From: Alphaproteobacteria bacterium
GTDB lineage: Bacteria; Pseudomonadota; Alphaproteobacteria; Micropepsales; Micropepsaceae
Direction: 5' to 3'
Assembly (NCBI GenBank): GCA_028871345.1
Contig: JAGWNK010000028.1
Location: 1 to 51,467, forward strand
Length of the DNA stretch: 51,467 nucleotides
A program made the position numbers and the translations under genes. The notes under the pieces were generated by a model, which was given only the letters and a program-made list of their open reading frames with translations, did not search any database and was not told the origin of the DNA. Positions 33,680 through 41,260 of the stretch are shown in pieces; within the stretch, counting starts at the first letter, position 1; each line of letters opens with the position of its first letter.

Positions 33680-35932
33680 TCAGGTGACGACGAGGACGAG
33701 AATTCCTTTCCACGTCTTCATCAAGCTGGAGACGGTCTGGCCGAGAAACAAATGCTCTCCCACACGCCGCGTCGCACCCATGACGATCACCTGCGATCCG
33801 GAGCGCTGCGCCTCGTCGATGATCGCCGCATCCGGCTCGACATCGGTATGCACCGCCGCATCCACGTCCTTGAAACCGTAACGTCGCCCCAACAGCGCCG
33901 TGTCCTCGAGGACGGCCTTCTCGATCAGCGTCCGCGCCCGCCGGCGGCGGCGCGGCGGCCTCTGGGACTGCGACGTGCGCTCCGCCACATGCAACGCCAC
34001 GACCTTGCTTTTTGCTGGCGGCGTTATGGCGAAGGCCAGCTCCGCACCCTTGCGATGCATTTCCGTTCCGTCGACCGGGACCAGCACGATCATCGCCTCG
34101 CCTTGCGGCGGCACCCTTACGTCATCGGCCAGCACAAGTACGAGCGGTCCCAGAAAACCGCTGACGGCCCGTTCAATATCCTGCGAGAAGCTTCCCGACG
34201 CGTCGCGCATCTTTGTGAGGCCAATGAACAACACGTCGTATCCCTTGCGGGCCTCGCGGGCGACGGCCTCGTCCATCTCCTGTTCCACGCGCGCTGAGAC
34301 CTGGGCCAATCCCGGGGTAGCATCCTTTTTGCGCTGGGCCTCCCGCCGGCCGCCCGCCACGCCTTCAACGGCGAGATCCCTGGGTGCCGGCTCATCGGTG
34401 GGGTTGGCGTCGTCGTCCGAGATCTGCAGGACGGTGACGGGTACGCCGCGCTGGCCGGCGATGTAGCCCGCGATGCGGGAGGCGAACTGGCCGCTGGCGC
34501 TGTCGTCTGCCGCAATGAGCAGCCGCTCGAACCGGCTGACGAATCCGCGTGTGTCGAGTTCCTCCTTCTCGATGCGCAGACGTTCCTCCCTGCTCATCGG
34601 CAGCCGGCCCAGCGCCCAGCGCAGCATCGGTGGCATGGCGACCGTCGTGATCACCGCCATGGTGACGATCATCGTATAGAGATTCTGCGTCAGCGCGCCC
34701 ATTGACAGTCCGATGGTCGCGACGATGACTTCTGTCGAACCACGCGCATTCATGCCACAGCCCAATGCAATTGCCTCGCGCGCCGTCAATCCGCCGATGC
34801 GTCCGCCCAAGAAGGCGCCCGCGAATTTTCCGAAGCTGGCGATCAAGACAAAAACCAGTGTCAGGATGATGAGGTAGGGATCCTTCATGATCGTGAGGTC
34901 CGCCGACAATCCCGACAGGCCGAAAAAGATCGGCATCATGAAGGCGGTGATAAATCCACGGATCTCGTCCTGCAGATGCTGCGACAGGATCGGCGACTCC
35001 CCGACGAGAACGCCGGCCACGAAGGCGCCGAGAACGGTATTGACGCCGATCGACCATGTGATGACGGCCAGCGCGCACATCAGGACGAAGATGGCGGTCA
35101 CGACCGCATACTCGCTCACCAACGTATCGTTCACCCAGCGTATGAGGCTGAACGCGAGGCGTCGCCCGATGGTGTAGCTGACGATGAGGAACACGACCGT
35201 GCCAAACACCGTTCCCGCCAGGGCGCCGACCGCGGTGCCGACGCCGGCGATCGCCAGCGTGATCGAGATGATGATCCAGCCGACGGTGTCTTCGATGATC
35301 GCCGAAGCGACAATGATCTGTCCGAGATTGCGCCGCATGAAATTCATCTCACGCACCACCATCGCCACGATCTTGATCGATGAGATCGACAGCGCCGTTC
35401 CCAGGAAGAGAGAAGCGACGAGGCGCGAGCCCGGCAGCACCGACGCCGGAATGAATTGTCCCAAGAGGAACCCGCTGGCGAACGGTACCGCAACCCCGGC
35501 GGCGGACACGGCCAACGCCGCCCCTCCGACCCGGCGTACCAGCTTGAGATCGGTCTCCATTCCGGTGAGGAGGAGCAGCATCAAGACGCCCATGTCGGAG
35601 AGGCCGGCGATGAGATTCTTCTGCTCAATGGTGTTGGGAAAGATGAAGTGGTGGGCGTGCGGCAGCAGCCACCCGAAGAATGACGGGCCCAGTATCAGGC
35701 CGGCCAAGAGCTGGCCGACCACCGCCGGCTGCCCGATGCGCTGCATCAACTCGCCGAGGCCGCGCCCGACGATCAACAGCAAGGCGATCTGCGCAATTAA
35801 CCGCGCCTCGCCGGGACTGCCCGACATGCCGTTGCCGGTTGTCGGCGGATCATGTGCGGCCGCCCAGGCGACGCCGGCAGCTAGCAGCCCCGCCATCGCC
35901 ACCGTCAGCGTGCGTCCCATGAGGCGGCTCAT
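33680..35932 (-). CDS. CPA2-type cation:proton antiporter with C-terminal universal-stress-like region
   Basis: A 750-residue membrane protein. About twelve transmembrane helices (about 35-430) form the Na+/H+ exchanger domain (IGQPAVVGQLLAGLILGPS, DMGVLMLLLLTGMETDL, GMNARGSTEVIVATIGL). The C-terminal 300 residues hold two stretches resembling universal stress protein domains (RLLIAADDSASGQFASRI, and later MIVLVPVDGTEMHRKG ending SQVIVMGATRRVGEHLFLG). It exchanges K+ or Na+ for protons at the inner membrane; the ion is unknown. The ATG at 35932 was chosen because the upstream TTG at 35980 lies inside an exact EcfG-type promoter. Confidence 0.9.
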   Translation of the reverse strand: MSRLMGRTLTVAMAGLLAAGVAWAAAHDPPTTGNGMSGSPGEARLIAQIALLLIVGRGLGELMQRIGQPAVVGQLLAGLILGPSFFGWLLPHAHHFIFPNTIEQKNLIAGLSDMGVLMLLLLTGMETDLKLVRRVGGAALAVSAAGVAVPFASGFLLGQFIPASVLPGSRLVASLFLGTALSISSIKIVAMVVREMNFMRRNLGQIIVASAIIEDTVGWIIISITLAIAGVGTAVGALAGTVFGTVVFLIVSYTIGRRLAFSLIRWVNDTLVSEYAVVTAIFVLMCALAVITWSIGVNTVLGAFVAGVLVGESPILSQHLQDEIRGFITAFMMPIFFGLSGLSADLTIMKDPYLIILTLVFVLIASFGKFAGAFLGGRIGGLTAREAIALGCGMNARGSTEVIVATIGLSMGALTQNLYTMIVTMAVITTVAMPPMLRWALGRLPMSREERLRIEKEELDTRGFVSRFERLLIAADDSASGQFASRIAGYIAGQRGVPVTVLQISDDDANPTDEPAPRDLAVEGVAGGRREAQRKKDATPGLAQVSARVEQEMDEAVAREARKGYDVLFIGLTKMRDASGSFSQDIERAVSGFLGPLVLVLADDVRVPPQGEAMIVLVPVDGTEMHRKGAELAFAITPPAKSKVVALHVAERTSQSQRPPRRRRRARTLIEKAVLEDTALLGRRYGFKDVDAAVHTDVEPDAAIIDEAQRSGSQVIVMGATRRVGEHLFLGQTVSSLMKTWKGILVLVVT

Positions 35933-35965
35933 TCGGGCCGTCGGCAATGGTTCCAGAAGAGCCCC

Positions 35966-35991
35966 AACGCTCGACCCCAACCAAAGGTTCC
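35966..35991 (-). promoter_or_regulatory. EcfG-type general-stress promoter for the antiporter
   Basis: On the minus strand GGAAC, 17 bases, then CGTT, matching the EcfG consensus exactly. It lies 33 bases before the antiporter ATG and after the ctaG stop, giving the antiporter its own stress-controlled transcript. Confidence 0.7.
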
Positions 35992-36010
35992 CGCCCCGGG
36001 GCGGTTTCTG

Positions 36011-36655
36011 TCACGTCATCCCCTGCAGGCCGTGCTCCTCGCTCGACAACCATCGCGTGAAGAGAAAGGCCGCAAAGCCGAAAAAAACCACGTTTGCCGG
36101 CATCCACATGAGAAGACCCGCGAATTGCTGGTATTGCAGCGTCGACAGCCCCCAATGCACGGAATACTCGCCGGGGGTTGTGTAGTTCGCCGTCGGCGCG
36201 AGCGCCATGAGGACGGCCGGCAGGTCGGTCGCCACCGCCGCCGTCATCAAGAACAACGCACGAGCGCCGTAACACAGCCGGAGAGGCCGGTCGCCCGAGA
36301 GGGCCACGTCCCAGAACACCAAAGCCGCCGCCAGGATGCTCAGATATTCGAACGTCAGAATGAACTCGTTGCCCGCCGCCCAACGGAACACCGCCGGCCA
36401 AAGCCAGAAAGCGAATACCGCGACGAAGATCGTCCAGGCGGTGGTCGGACTTTCGAGCGTCCGCATCCACTCCCGGCGCCGGATCGGATCGAGCGCACCG
36501 CCGAGCGTAAGTAGCGGCGCCGCCACTGCCACCATCAGGAGATGGCGCGCCATGGGCTCCACCAAGGCTCTCTCCAAAGCGCCGATCGGCAGGAAGACGG
36601 AAAGCACCGCCAGTACGCCCAGAGCGAGGCTGACGTTCTGTCCTAGCGAACGCAT
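36011..36655 (-). CDS. CtaG-type cytochrome c oxidase assembly protein (caa3_CtaG family)
   Basis: A 214-residue membrane protein with about six to seven helices. The segments PMARHLLMVAVAAPLLTLGG and FEYLSILAAALVFWDVAL, and the C-terminal MWMPANVVFFGFAAFLFTRWL, match the caa3-type CtaG family, linked to copper or haem loading of terminal oxidases. It differs from the Cox11-type protein also called CtaG. The start MRSLGQNVSLAL was preferred over a frame opening 18 codons upstream. No oxidase subunit genes are adjacent, so it may serve an oxidase elsewhere. Confidence 0.85.
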   Translation of the reverse strand: MRSLGQNVSLALGVLAVLSVFLPIGALERALVEPMARHLLMVAVAAPLLTLGGALDPIRRREWMRTLESPTTAWTIFVAVFAFWLWPAVFRWAAGNEFILTFEYLSILAAALVFWDVALSGDRPLRLCYGARALFLMTAAVATDLPAVLMALAPTANYTTPGEYSVHWGLSTLQYQQFAGLLMWMPANVVFFGFAAFLFTRWLSSEEHGLQGMT

Positions 36656-37253
36656 GACCGCATCACCGTTGAACCTGTCGTGGTCGAATGTATTACGCCG
36701 GGGAAACAAGACGCGGACGACATCGCCCTCAGTGTCGGGACCCGAGCCAGGTTCGCGCGTCGCCTCGCGATGGCGGCGAGCGCGGCTGCGTCGCAGGCCC
36801 GCAGCGCCCCACGGCAGGCCGTCGTGCCGCGAGCGACGGGAAGCTCGATCGAACGGAGCGCGGACGTTGCACTAGCCGTCCCCGACGGAACGATGAACAC
36901 ATGTCGCCACCCAGTTTCGAAGCTCGATTGTTTGCCGGGATGAAACATCGAGAACCCGCCTTGGCTTGATTTAACGCCCGGCGGCCTGCTTCGCTCCGCG
37001 CCCGAGGAGATTTGCCCTCGCACAACAGCAAACGACAGTGCGAGCCCGATCGGGCGCGCCCAAACTTGGGAAGTGTCTTACTTTGACCCATCCGAGTTCA
37101 CGGCCGGCGAACGCCTCGAGGGCTTCGATGGCGTCTCGAATGAGCCGCCTCGGCGAGGACCGCGGTCGAATCGGTCGCGCCGGAGGGCGCGAGCTCGACG
37201 AGATGGAAGATGATCCTCCTTGTTGTTATTGCGTGGACGGCATTGTCCCGTGC
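36656..37253. other. Gene-free stretch between ctaG and the DUF883-like gene
   Basis: Nearly 600 bases in which short frames on both strands are Arg/Ser/Ala-rich and match no family I recognise. I see no tRNA, repeat or clear promoter. It may be a decayed gene or a regulatory region for ctaG. Confidence 0.45.
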
Positions 37254-37538
37254 TCAGGGCCACTTGCGGTAAACTTGGCCAAAAAGGCATCCCGCCATGA
37301 AGGCAAAGAACAAGGACGTCCAGGGTCGGTCTCCAACTTTGCGTTGAACGACCTCGATTGAGTCCGTGCCTTGACGCGCCATGGCGTCCCAGATGTTGGA
37401 GGCGCTGTGCTGGATGCGATCCAGCAGGCTGCGTACCGCTCCTTCTGCCCGGCCTTCGAGCCTGCCAGCCAACGCGGCCGTGTCGTTCTTCAGGTTCCGG
37501 ACGTCCTGGATTACCGCTTCGTATTTGTCGTCGGTCAT
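37254..37538 (-). CDS. DUF883-like (YqjD/ElaB type) membrane-anchored protein
   Basis: A 94-residue protein with an N-terminal helical, charged region (YEAVIQDVRNLKNDTAALAG), a long amphipathic middle and a C-terminal transmembrane helix in DRPWTSLFFAFMAGCLFGQVY. This layout is that of the YqjD/ElaB/DUF883 group, tail-anchored proteins that associate with stationary-phase ribosomes in E. coli. The ribosome link is family knowledge, not shown here. A near EcfG-type promoter (GGAAC-N17-AGTT at 37578-37603) precedes it. Confidence 0.75.
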   Translation of the reverse strand: MTDDKYEAVIQDVRNLKNDTAALAGRLEGRAEGAVRSLLDRIQHSASNIWDAMARQGTDSIEVVQRKVGDRPWTSLFFAFMAGCLFGQVYRKWP

Positions 37539-37577
37539 GTCGCAACTCCGCGTTCTTTCTCGGGGAATTAGTCCACT

Positions 37578-37603
37578 AACTCCGCCGGTGCCTCGCAGGT
37601 TCC
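37578..37603 (-). promoter_or_regulatory. Possible EcfG-type promoter for the DUF883-like gene (one mismatch)
   Basis: On the minus strand GGAAC-N17-AGTT, with one mismatch in the -10 element. It sits about 40 bases before the ATG at 37538. Confidence 0.35.
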
Positions 37604-37698
37604 GGCTTCTCGGCGAGCGGGCGCCAGCGGCGGTTCCAACGAGACGATCCGCAGTTCCCGTCACGGGCACGATCGCTGTAAACTTACGAATATTTCAG

Positions 37699-37724
37699 GC
37701 GGCTTTCAGACCAGTGAAAGCCGC
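37699..37724. promoter_or_regulatory. Perfect 10-bp inverted repeat in a divergent intergenic region
   Basis: GCGGCTTTCA and TGAAAGCCGC flank the loop GACCAG, 41 bases before the ATG of the secreted protein at 37766. It could be an operator or a 5'-leader hairpin of that gene. Confidence 0.5.
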
Positions 37725-37765
37725 AGCCTTTATCTGCAGGGGTGAAACCAACGGGAGACGAAAAC

Positions 37766-38335
37766 ATGCGCACCGCAACCTTGGTCCTTGCAGGCATCGC
37801 GGCCATCGGCCTGGCCGGACTGGCGCTGGCCGAGGCGCCCGCCGTCCATGAATTGACAGTGCAGATTCCCGACGGCGGCGTCGCCCACATCCGGTACACC
37901 GGCGACATCGCCCCCACGATCTCAGTGGACTCCCAACTTTCGACCCCGGACTCGTTCCAGCCCGCGTTCTTCGAACCGGCGCCATTCGCCGAGCTGGACC
38001 GCATTTCGGCGCTGATGGATCAGCAGATGAACGCCATGCTGATTCAGGCCCAGCAGCTCGACAGCCTGGCTGACCCGAACGGCCTCAGCAGCGCGGCACT
38101 GAAAGACATGCCGATGGGCGCCACAAGCTACTCTTTCATCTCCGACGGCTCGGCCTTCTGCGCCAGGTCCGTCGAGGTCATGCGGGGAGCCGGCGGAAAA
38201 ACGAAAGTGGTGTCGCACACCTCCGGCAATTGCGGTTCGTCGAACCCCGCGGCACAATCGTCGGGCGACAACGCCAATTTCAAGACGATCGCCGCGAAGA
38301 CACGCCCCAGCCTTTCGAAGCCGGCACGGATCTAA
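37766..38335 (+). CDS. Secreted protein of unknown function
   Basis: A 189-residue protein with a signal peptide (MRTATLVLAGIAAIGLAGLALA, cut before EAPAV). The mature N-terminus contains VQIPDGGVAHIRYTGDIAP, a motif shared among uncharacterised alphaproteobacterial envelope proteins; the middle is helical (ISALMDQQMNAMLIQAQQLD) and two Cys residues (in SAFCARS and GNCGSS) may form a disulfide. GGAGAC precedes the ATG. Function unknown. Confidence 0.78.
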   Translation: MRTATLVLAGIAAIGLAGLALAEAPAVHELTVQIPDGGVAHIRYTGDIAPTISVDSQLSTPDSFQPAFFEPAPFAELDRISALMDQQMNAMLIQAQQLDSLADPNGLSSAALKDMPMGATSYSFISDGSAFCARSVEVMRGAGGKTKVVSHTSGNCGSSNPAAQSSGDNANFKTIAAKTRPSLSKPARI

Positions 38336-38383
38336 GGGCCGCCGCCGCGAGGGCCCGCCTGGAAGGGCGGGTCCCTCCGGTCC

Positions 38384-39316
38384 TCAACCGATCTCCAGCA
38401 CGATCTTGCCGCGCACATGCTCGTGTTCGAGCTTCGCCTGTGCTTCGGGAGCGGCAGCGAAGCGAAACACCGTATCGACTGCCGGCCTGACTTTGCCGCC
38501 TTCGATGAGCTTGGCAATCTCGGCGAGCTGCGCGGCGTCGGGCTGCGCCATGTAGTACGCGGTGCGCAGGTTACGCGCCTTGGCGCGCTCCTGGTCGGGC
38601 TCCTTGAGGGTCGAGATCATCGCCCCGCCATCGCGCAGGACGTTGAAGGAGCGCTCCTGCGTGTCGCCGGCGACGAGGTCGAAGACGAGATCGATGTCAC
38701 TCACCGCCTCTTCGAAGCGCTGCTTCCGGTAATCGATCGCCAGGTCGGCCCCCAAGTCGCGGGCGAAGCCGATATCCTCGCCTGAAACGGTGGTCGCCAC
38801 GAAGGCACCCCTTGCCTTGGCGAATTGGACCGCGAAATGGCCGACGCCGCCAGCGCCGCCGTGGATCAACACGCGCTGGCCCTGCGCCAGATGGCCGTGG
38901 TCGAACAGACCCTGCCAAGCAGTCATCGCCGCCAAGGGAACCGCCGCGGCCTGAATATGATCGAGATTGCGCGGCTTGGCCGCGTGCTCGTTCGGCTTCA
39001 GCGCGATGAATTGCGCGCAGCCTCCGTGCCCGTGCCCGAGCATGGCAAACACGCCATCACCCTTGCGCAGCCCTTTGGCCCTCGAACCGAAGGCTTCGAT
39101 GGTGCCCCACACGTCACGCCCCATTGTCACCGGCAATGCATCGACCTTGAGAAAGGCGCCACTGCGGATCTTGTAGTCCACGGGATTGACGCTCGCCGCG
39201 TGCACCTTGACGAGAACCTCGTCCTCGCCCGGTTGCGGCATCGCAACCTCATCGAATTGAAGGACTTCGGGTCCGCCAAAGCTGTGGATGCGGATGCATT
39301 TCATCGTGGCCGCCAT
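38384..39316 (-). CDS. NADPH:quinone oxidoreductase-like medium-chain dehydrogenase
   Basis: A 310-residue zeta-crystallin-type reductase without the zinc ligands of true alcohol dehydrogenases. The N-terminal domain has IHSFGGPEVLQFDEVAMPQPG and HAASVNPVDYKIRSG. The NADPH Rossmann motif is HGGAGGVGHFAVQFAKARG. Such enzymes reduce quinones or enones with NADPH. GGGGAGG lies 6 bases before the ATG. A near EcfG-type promoter lies upstream. Confidence 0.92.
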   Translation of the reverse strand: MAATMKCIRIHSFGGPEVLQFDEVAMPQPGEDEVLVKVHAASVNPVDYKIRSGAFLKVDALPVTMGRDVWGTIEAFGSRAKGLRKGDGVFAMLGHGHGGCAQFIALKPNEHAAKPRNLDHIQAAAVPLAAMTAWQGLFDHGHLAQGQRVLIHGGAGGVGHFAVQFAKARGAFVATTVSGEDIGFARDLGADLAIDYRKQRFEEAVSDIDLVFDLVAGDTQERSFNVLRDGGAMISTLKEPDQERAKARNLRTAYYMAQPDAAQLAEIAKLIEGGKVRPAVDTVFRFAAAPEAQAKLEHEHVRGKIVLEIG

Positions 39317-39342
39317 TGTCGCCTCCCCGCCCCCACACCCCT

Positions 39343-39367
39343 AACGCGCGGAATGAAGCGAGGTTCG
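39343..39367 (-). promoter_or_regulatory. Possible EcfG-type promoter for the quinone oxidoreductase (one mismatch)
   Basis: On the minus strand CGAAC-N16-CGTT, one mismatch from GGAAC-N16-CGTT, 27 bases before the ATG at 39316. Confidence 0.4.
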
Positions 39368-39375
39368 AAGGCAGG

Positions 39376-40086
39376 TCAGTCGTCGCTGTATTCGGTGTTC
39401 AGCGGGACCCACTCGACGGCCAGGACACCTGGCATTTTCTTCAATTCGGCGACGAAAGCCGGCGGTTCACCGGGATCTTCCGCGCTGGTCCACTGCACGT
39501 TGCATTCGACATCGCGGAGATCTTCGTAGCGAATGCTGAGGGCCTTGCTGTCGTAGCGGGCATGCGTCAGCACGCTGCGGACCGCCGCGATCGTGGGCAT
39601 GTCCTTGTCCAGGCGGAGATGCAGCGCGGCATGCCGTTCGCGGCGAATGCGGGTTTCGACCTTCTTGAGTGCCGCCAGCACAGCCATGGCCACGGCTGTC
39701 AGCGACGCTCCAAGGCCGAGAAAGCCTCCGCCGATAACGAGGCCGATCACTGTGACGAGCCACATGGTGGCGGCCGTCGTCACACCGGTGACGAGGCGGC
39801 CGCGTCGTACGATTGCGCCGGCACCGATGAATCCGATGCCCGAAAGGATGCCGAGCGGAAACCGCAAAACATCCGCCACGGCGAAGGACGAGGGCGATTT
39901 TCCCGTCGTCTCGAGCAGGAGATCGGCCTCGATCATTGCCCCGGCGGCCGCCAAGCATAGCAGCATCGTCGTGCGCAGGCCCGCCATCCGTCCGCGGGCG
40001 CCGCGGTCGTGGCCGATCAGTCCACCGGCGATCACGGCCGCCAGCAGGCGCAGCGCGATATCCTGCCAGTCGGCGTGCGCCGTCAC
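39376..40086 (-). CDS. MgtC/SapB-family membrane protein
   Basis: A 236-residue protein with four to five N-terminal helices and a soluble C-terminal ACT-like domain. Family motifs are GLIGHDRGARGRMAGLRTTMLLCL, FPLGILSGIGFIGAGAI and GVTTAATMWLV. MgtC proteins help cells under low magnesium, in part by inhibiting the F-type ATPase; the role here is inferred. The start is GTG with GGAG upstream. Divergent from the small orphan protein at 40330. Confidence 0.9.
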   Translation of the reverse strand: MTAHADWQDIALRLLAAVIAGGLIGHDRGARGRMAGLRTTMLLCLAAAGAMIEADLLLETTGKSPSSFAVADVLRFPLGILSGIGFIGAGAIVRRGRLVTGVTTAATMWLVTVIGLVIGGGFLGLGASLTAVAMAVLAALKKVETRIRRERHAALHLRLDKDMPTIAAVRSVLTHARYDSKALSIRYEDLRDVECNVQWTSAEDPGEPPAFVAELKKMPGVLAVEWVPLNTEYSDD

Positions 40087-40235
40087 GATGTCTGCTCCTG
40101 CATGGGAGGGGAAATGCGGAGATCGTTTCGGCGTTCCGGATCACGCGGTCCGACAGCATCGGCCGTATCATTTACTGAGTATTAATTGCACAAAAGAGGG
40201 CTTCCGCAGCGTCGTGCTCAAGTATCGGACCTGAA

Positions 40236-40252
40236 ATTTCGCTATACGAAAT
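40236..40252. promoter_or_regulatory. ATTTCG-N5-CGAAAT palindrome, probable operator
   Basis: A perfect 6-bp inverted repeat with a 5-base AT-rich centre, 78 bases before the ATG of the small acidic protein, in an AT-rich intergenic region. The size fits a dimeric helix-turn-helix regulator; which one is unknown. Confidence 0.45.
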
Positions 40253-40329
40253 CTCAATCCTGGATTTACCGCATGTTTTTGGGCAAATCCGTACCTTCCA
40301 CGGTGCTGTGTATGCTAGAGGAGAACTCC

Positions 40330-40512
40330 ATGAATATTGCAGCACTGTCCTCGATGGTGCCCGTAACGACGCGCACATCAGAGGCTATGGAAGGGCCTGG
40401 ACCGGACCACGACGGGGATGCCGACGACTCGAAGGTCGGTGCCTCGACCGCGGCCGCCACCTCGGCACCAGCGCCCCTGGGCACTGGACAAGTGGTGGAT
40501 ACCAAGGCCTGA
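40330..40512 (+). CDS. Small acidic, Ala/Thr-rich protein of unknown function
   Basis: A 60-residue protein starting MNIAALSSMVPVTTRTSEAM, with the acidic centre EGPGPDHDGDADDSK and the tail APLGTGQVVDTKA. GAGGAG lies at good spacing before the ATG. No signal peptide or helix is evident; it is probably disordered. Similar short proteins with a PGPDHDGD centre occur in alphaproteobacteria without an assigned function. A palindrome upstream suggests regulation. Confidence 0.72.
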   Translation: MNIAALSSMVPVTTRTSEAMEGPGPDHDGDADDSKVGASTAAATSAPAPLGTGQVVDTKA

Positions 40513-40582
40513 ATCCCATCGTGTGGCGGGCGCGCCCAAATGGGCGCGCTCGTTGACGGTGCTGCGTCAACAGGGCTGACGC

Positions 40583-41260
40583 ATGTCGAACATCCTACTG
40601 GTCGAAGACGAACCGGACCTGGCTCATTACATTGTGCGCGGGCTGTCGGAGCATGGGCTCAGCGTCGAACACGCCGCGCGCGGCGACCGCGGCTTCGAAC
40701 TCGCCGCCAACGGCCACTATGATCTTCTGATCGTTGACCGCATGCTTCCCGGCATGGACGGGTTGTCGGTTGTGAAGAACCTGCGGGCGCGGCAATCGAA
40801 GCTGCCCGTCCTGTTCCTCAGCAATCTGGGTGGTCTCGACGACCGGGTCGAGGGCCTCAATTCGGGCGGCGACGACTACCTGGCCAAGCCGTTCGCCTTC
40901 AGCGAATTGCTGGCGCGGGTCAACGCCTTGTTGCGCCGCCCATCGCATGTCGAGGAAAGGACCACGCTGCGCAGCGGCGACATCGAAATGAATCTGCTCA
41001 GGCGGCGCGTTACGCGCAGCGGCCGTGAAATCGACCTGCAGCCCCGCGAGTTCTCGCTGCTCGAATACCTGATGCGCCGGCCGGACCAGATCGTTACCCG
41101 GACCATGCTGCTGGAAGGTGTCTGGGAATACCATTTCGACCCAAAGACCAACATCGTCGAGACGCATATCAGCCGGCTGCGTTCGAAGATCGGCGGCGAC
41201 GTGATCCAGACGGTTCGTGGCTCGGGATACCTGCTCCGTGCGGCTCGCACAAACGCTTAA
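40583..41260 (+). CDS. OmpR/PhoB-family response regulator
   Basis: A 225-residue regulator: receiver domain (1-115) with acidic pair in LLVEDEPD, phosphoacceptor Asp52 in LLIVDRMLPGMDG, Ser80 in FLSNLGG and Lys102 in YLAKPF, then a winged-helix DNA-binding domain (about 130-220; LQPREFSLLEYLMRRPDQIV, THISRLRSKIGG, TVRGSGYLL). It overlaps the sensor kinase gene by 23 bases and lies upstream of the flavin/thiol gene set, which it may control (inference from position). Confidence 0.95.
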   Translation: MSNILLVEDEPDLAHYIVRGLSEHGLSVEHAARGDRGFELAANGHYDLLIVDRMLPGMDGLSVVKNLRARQSKLPVLFLSNLGGLDDRVEGLNSGGDDYLAKPFAFSELLARVNALLRRPSHVEERTTLRSGDIEMNLLRRRVTRSGREIDLQPREFSLLEYLMRRPDQIVTRTMLLEGVWEYHFDPKTNIVETHISRLRSKIGGDVIQTVRGSGYLLRAARTNA

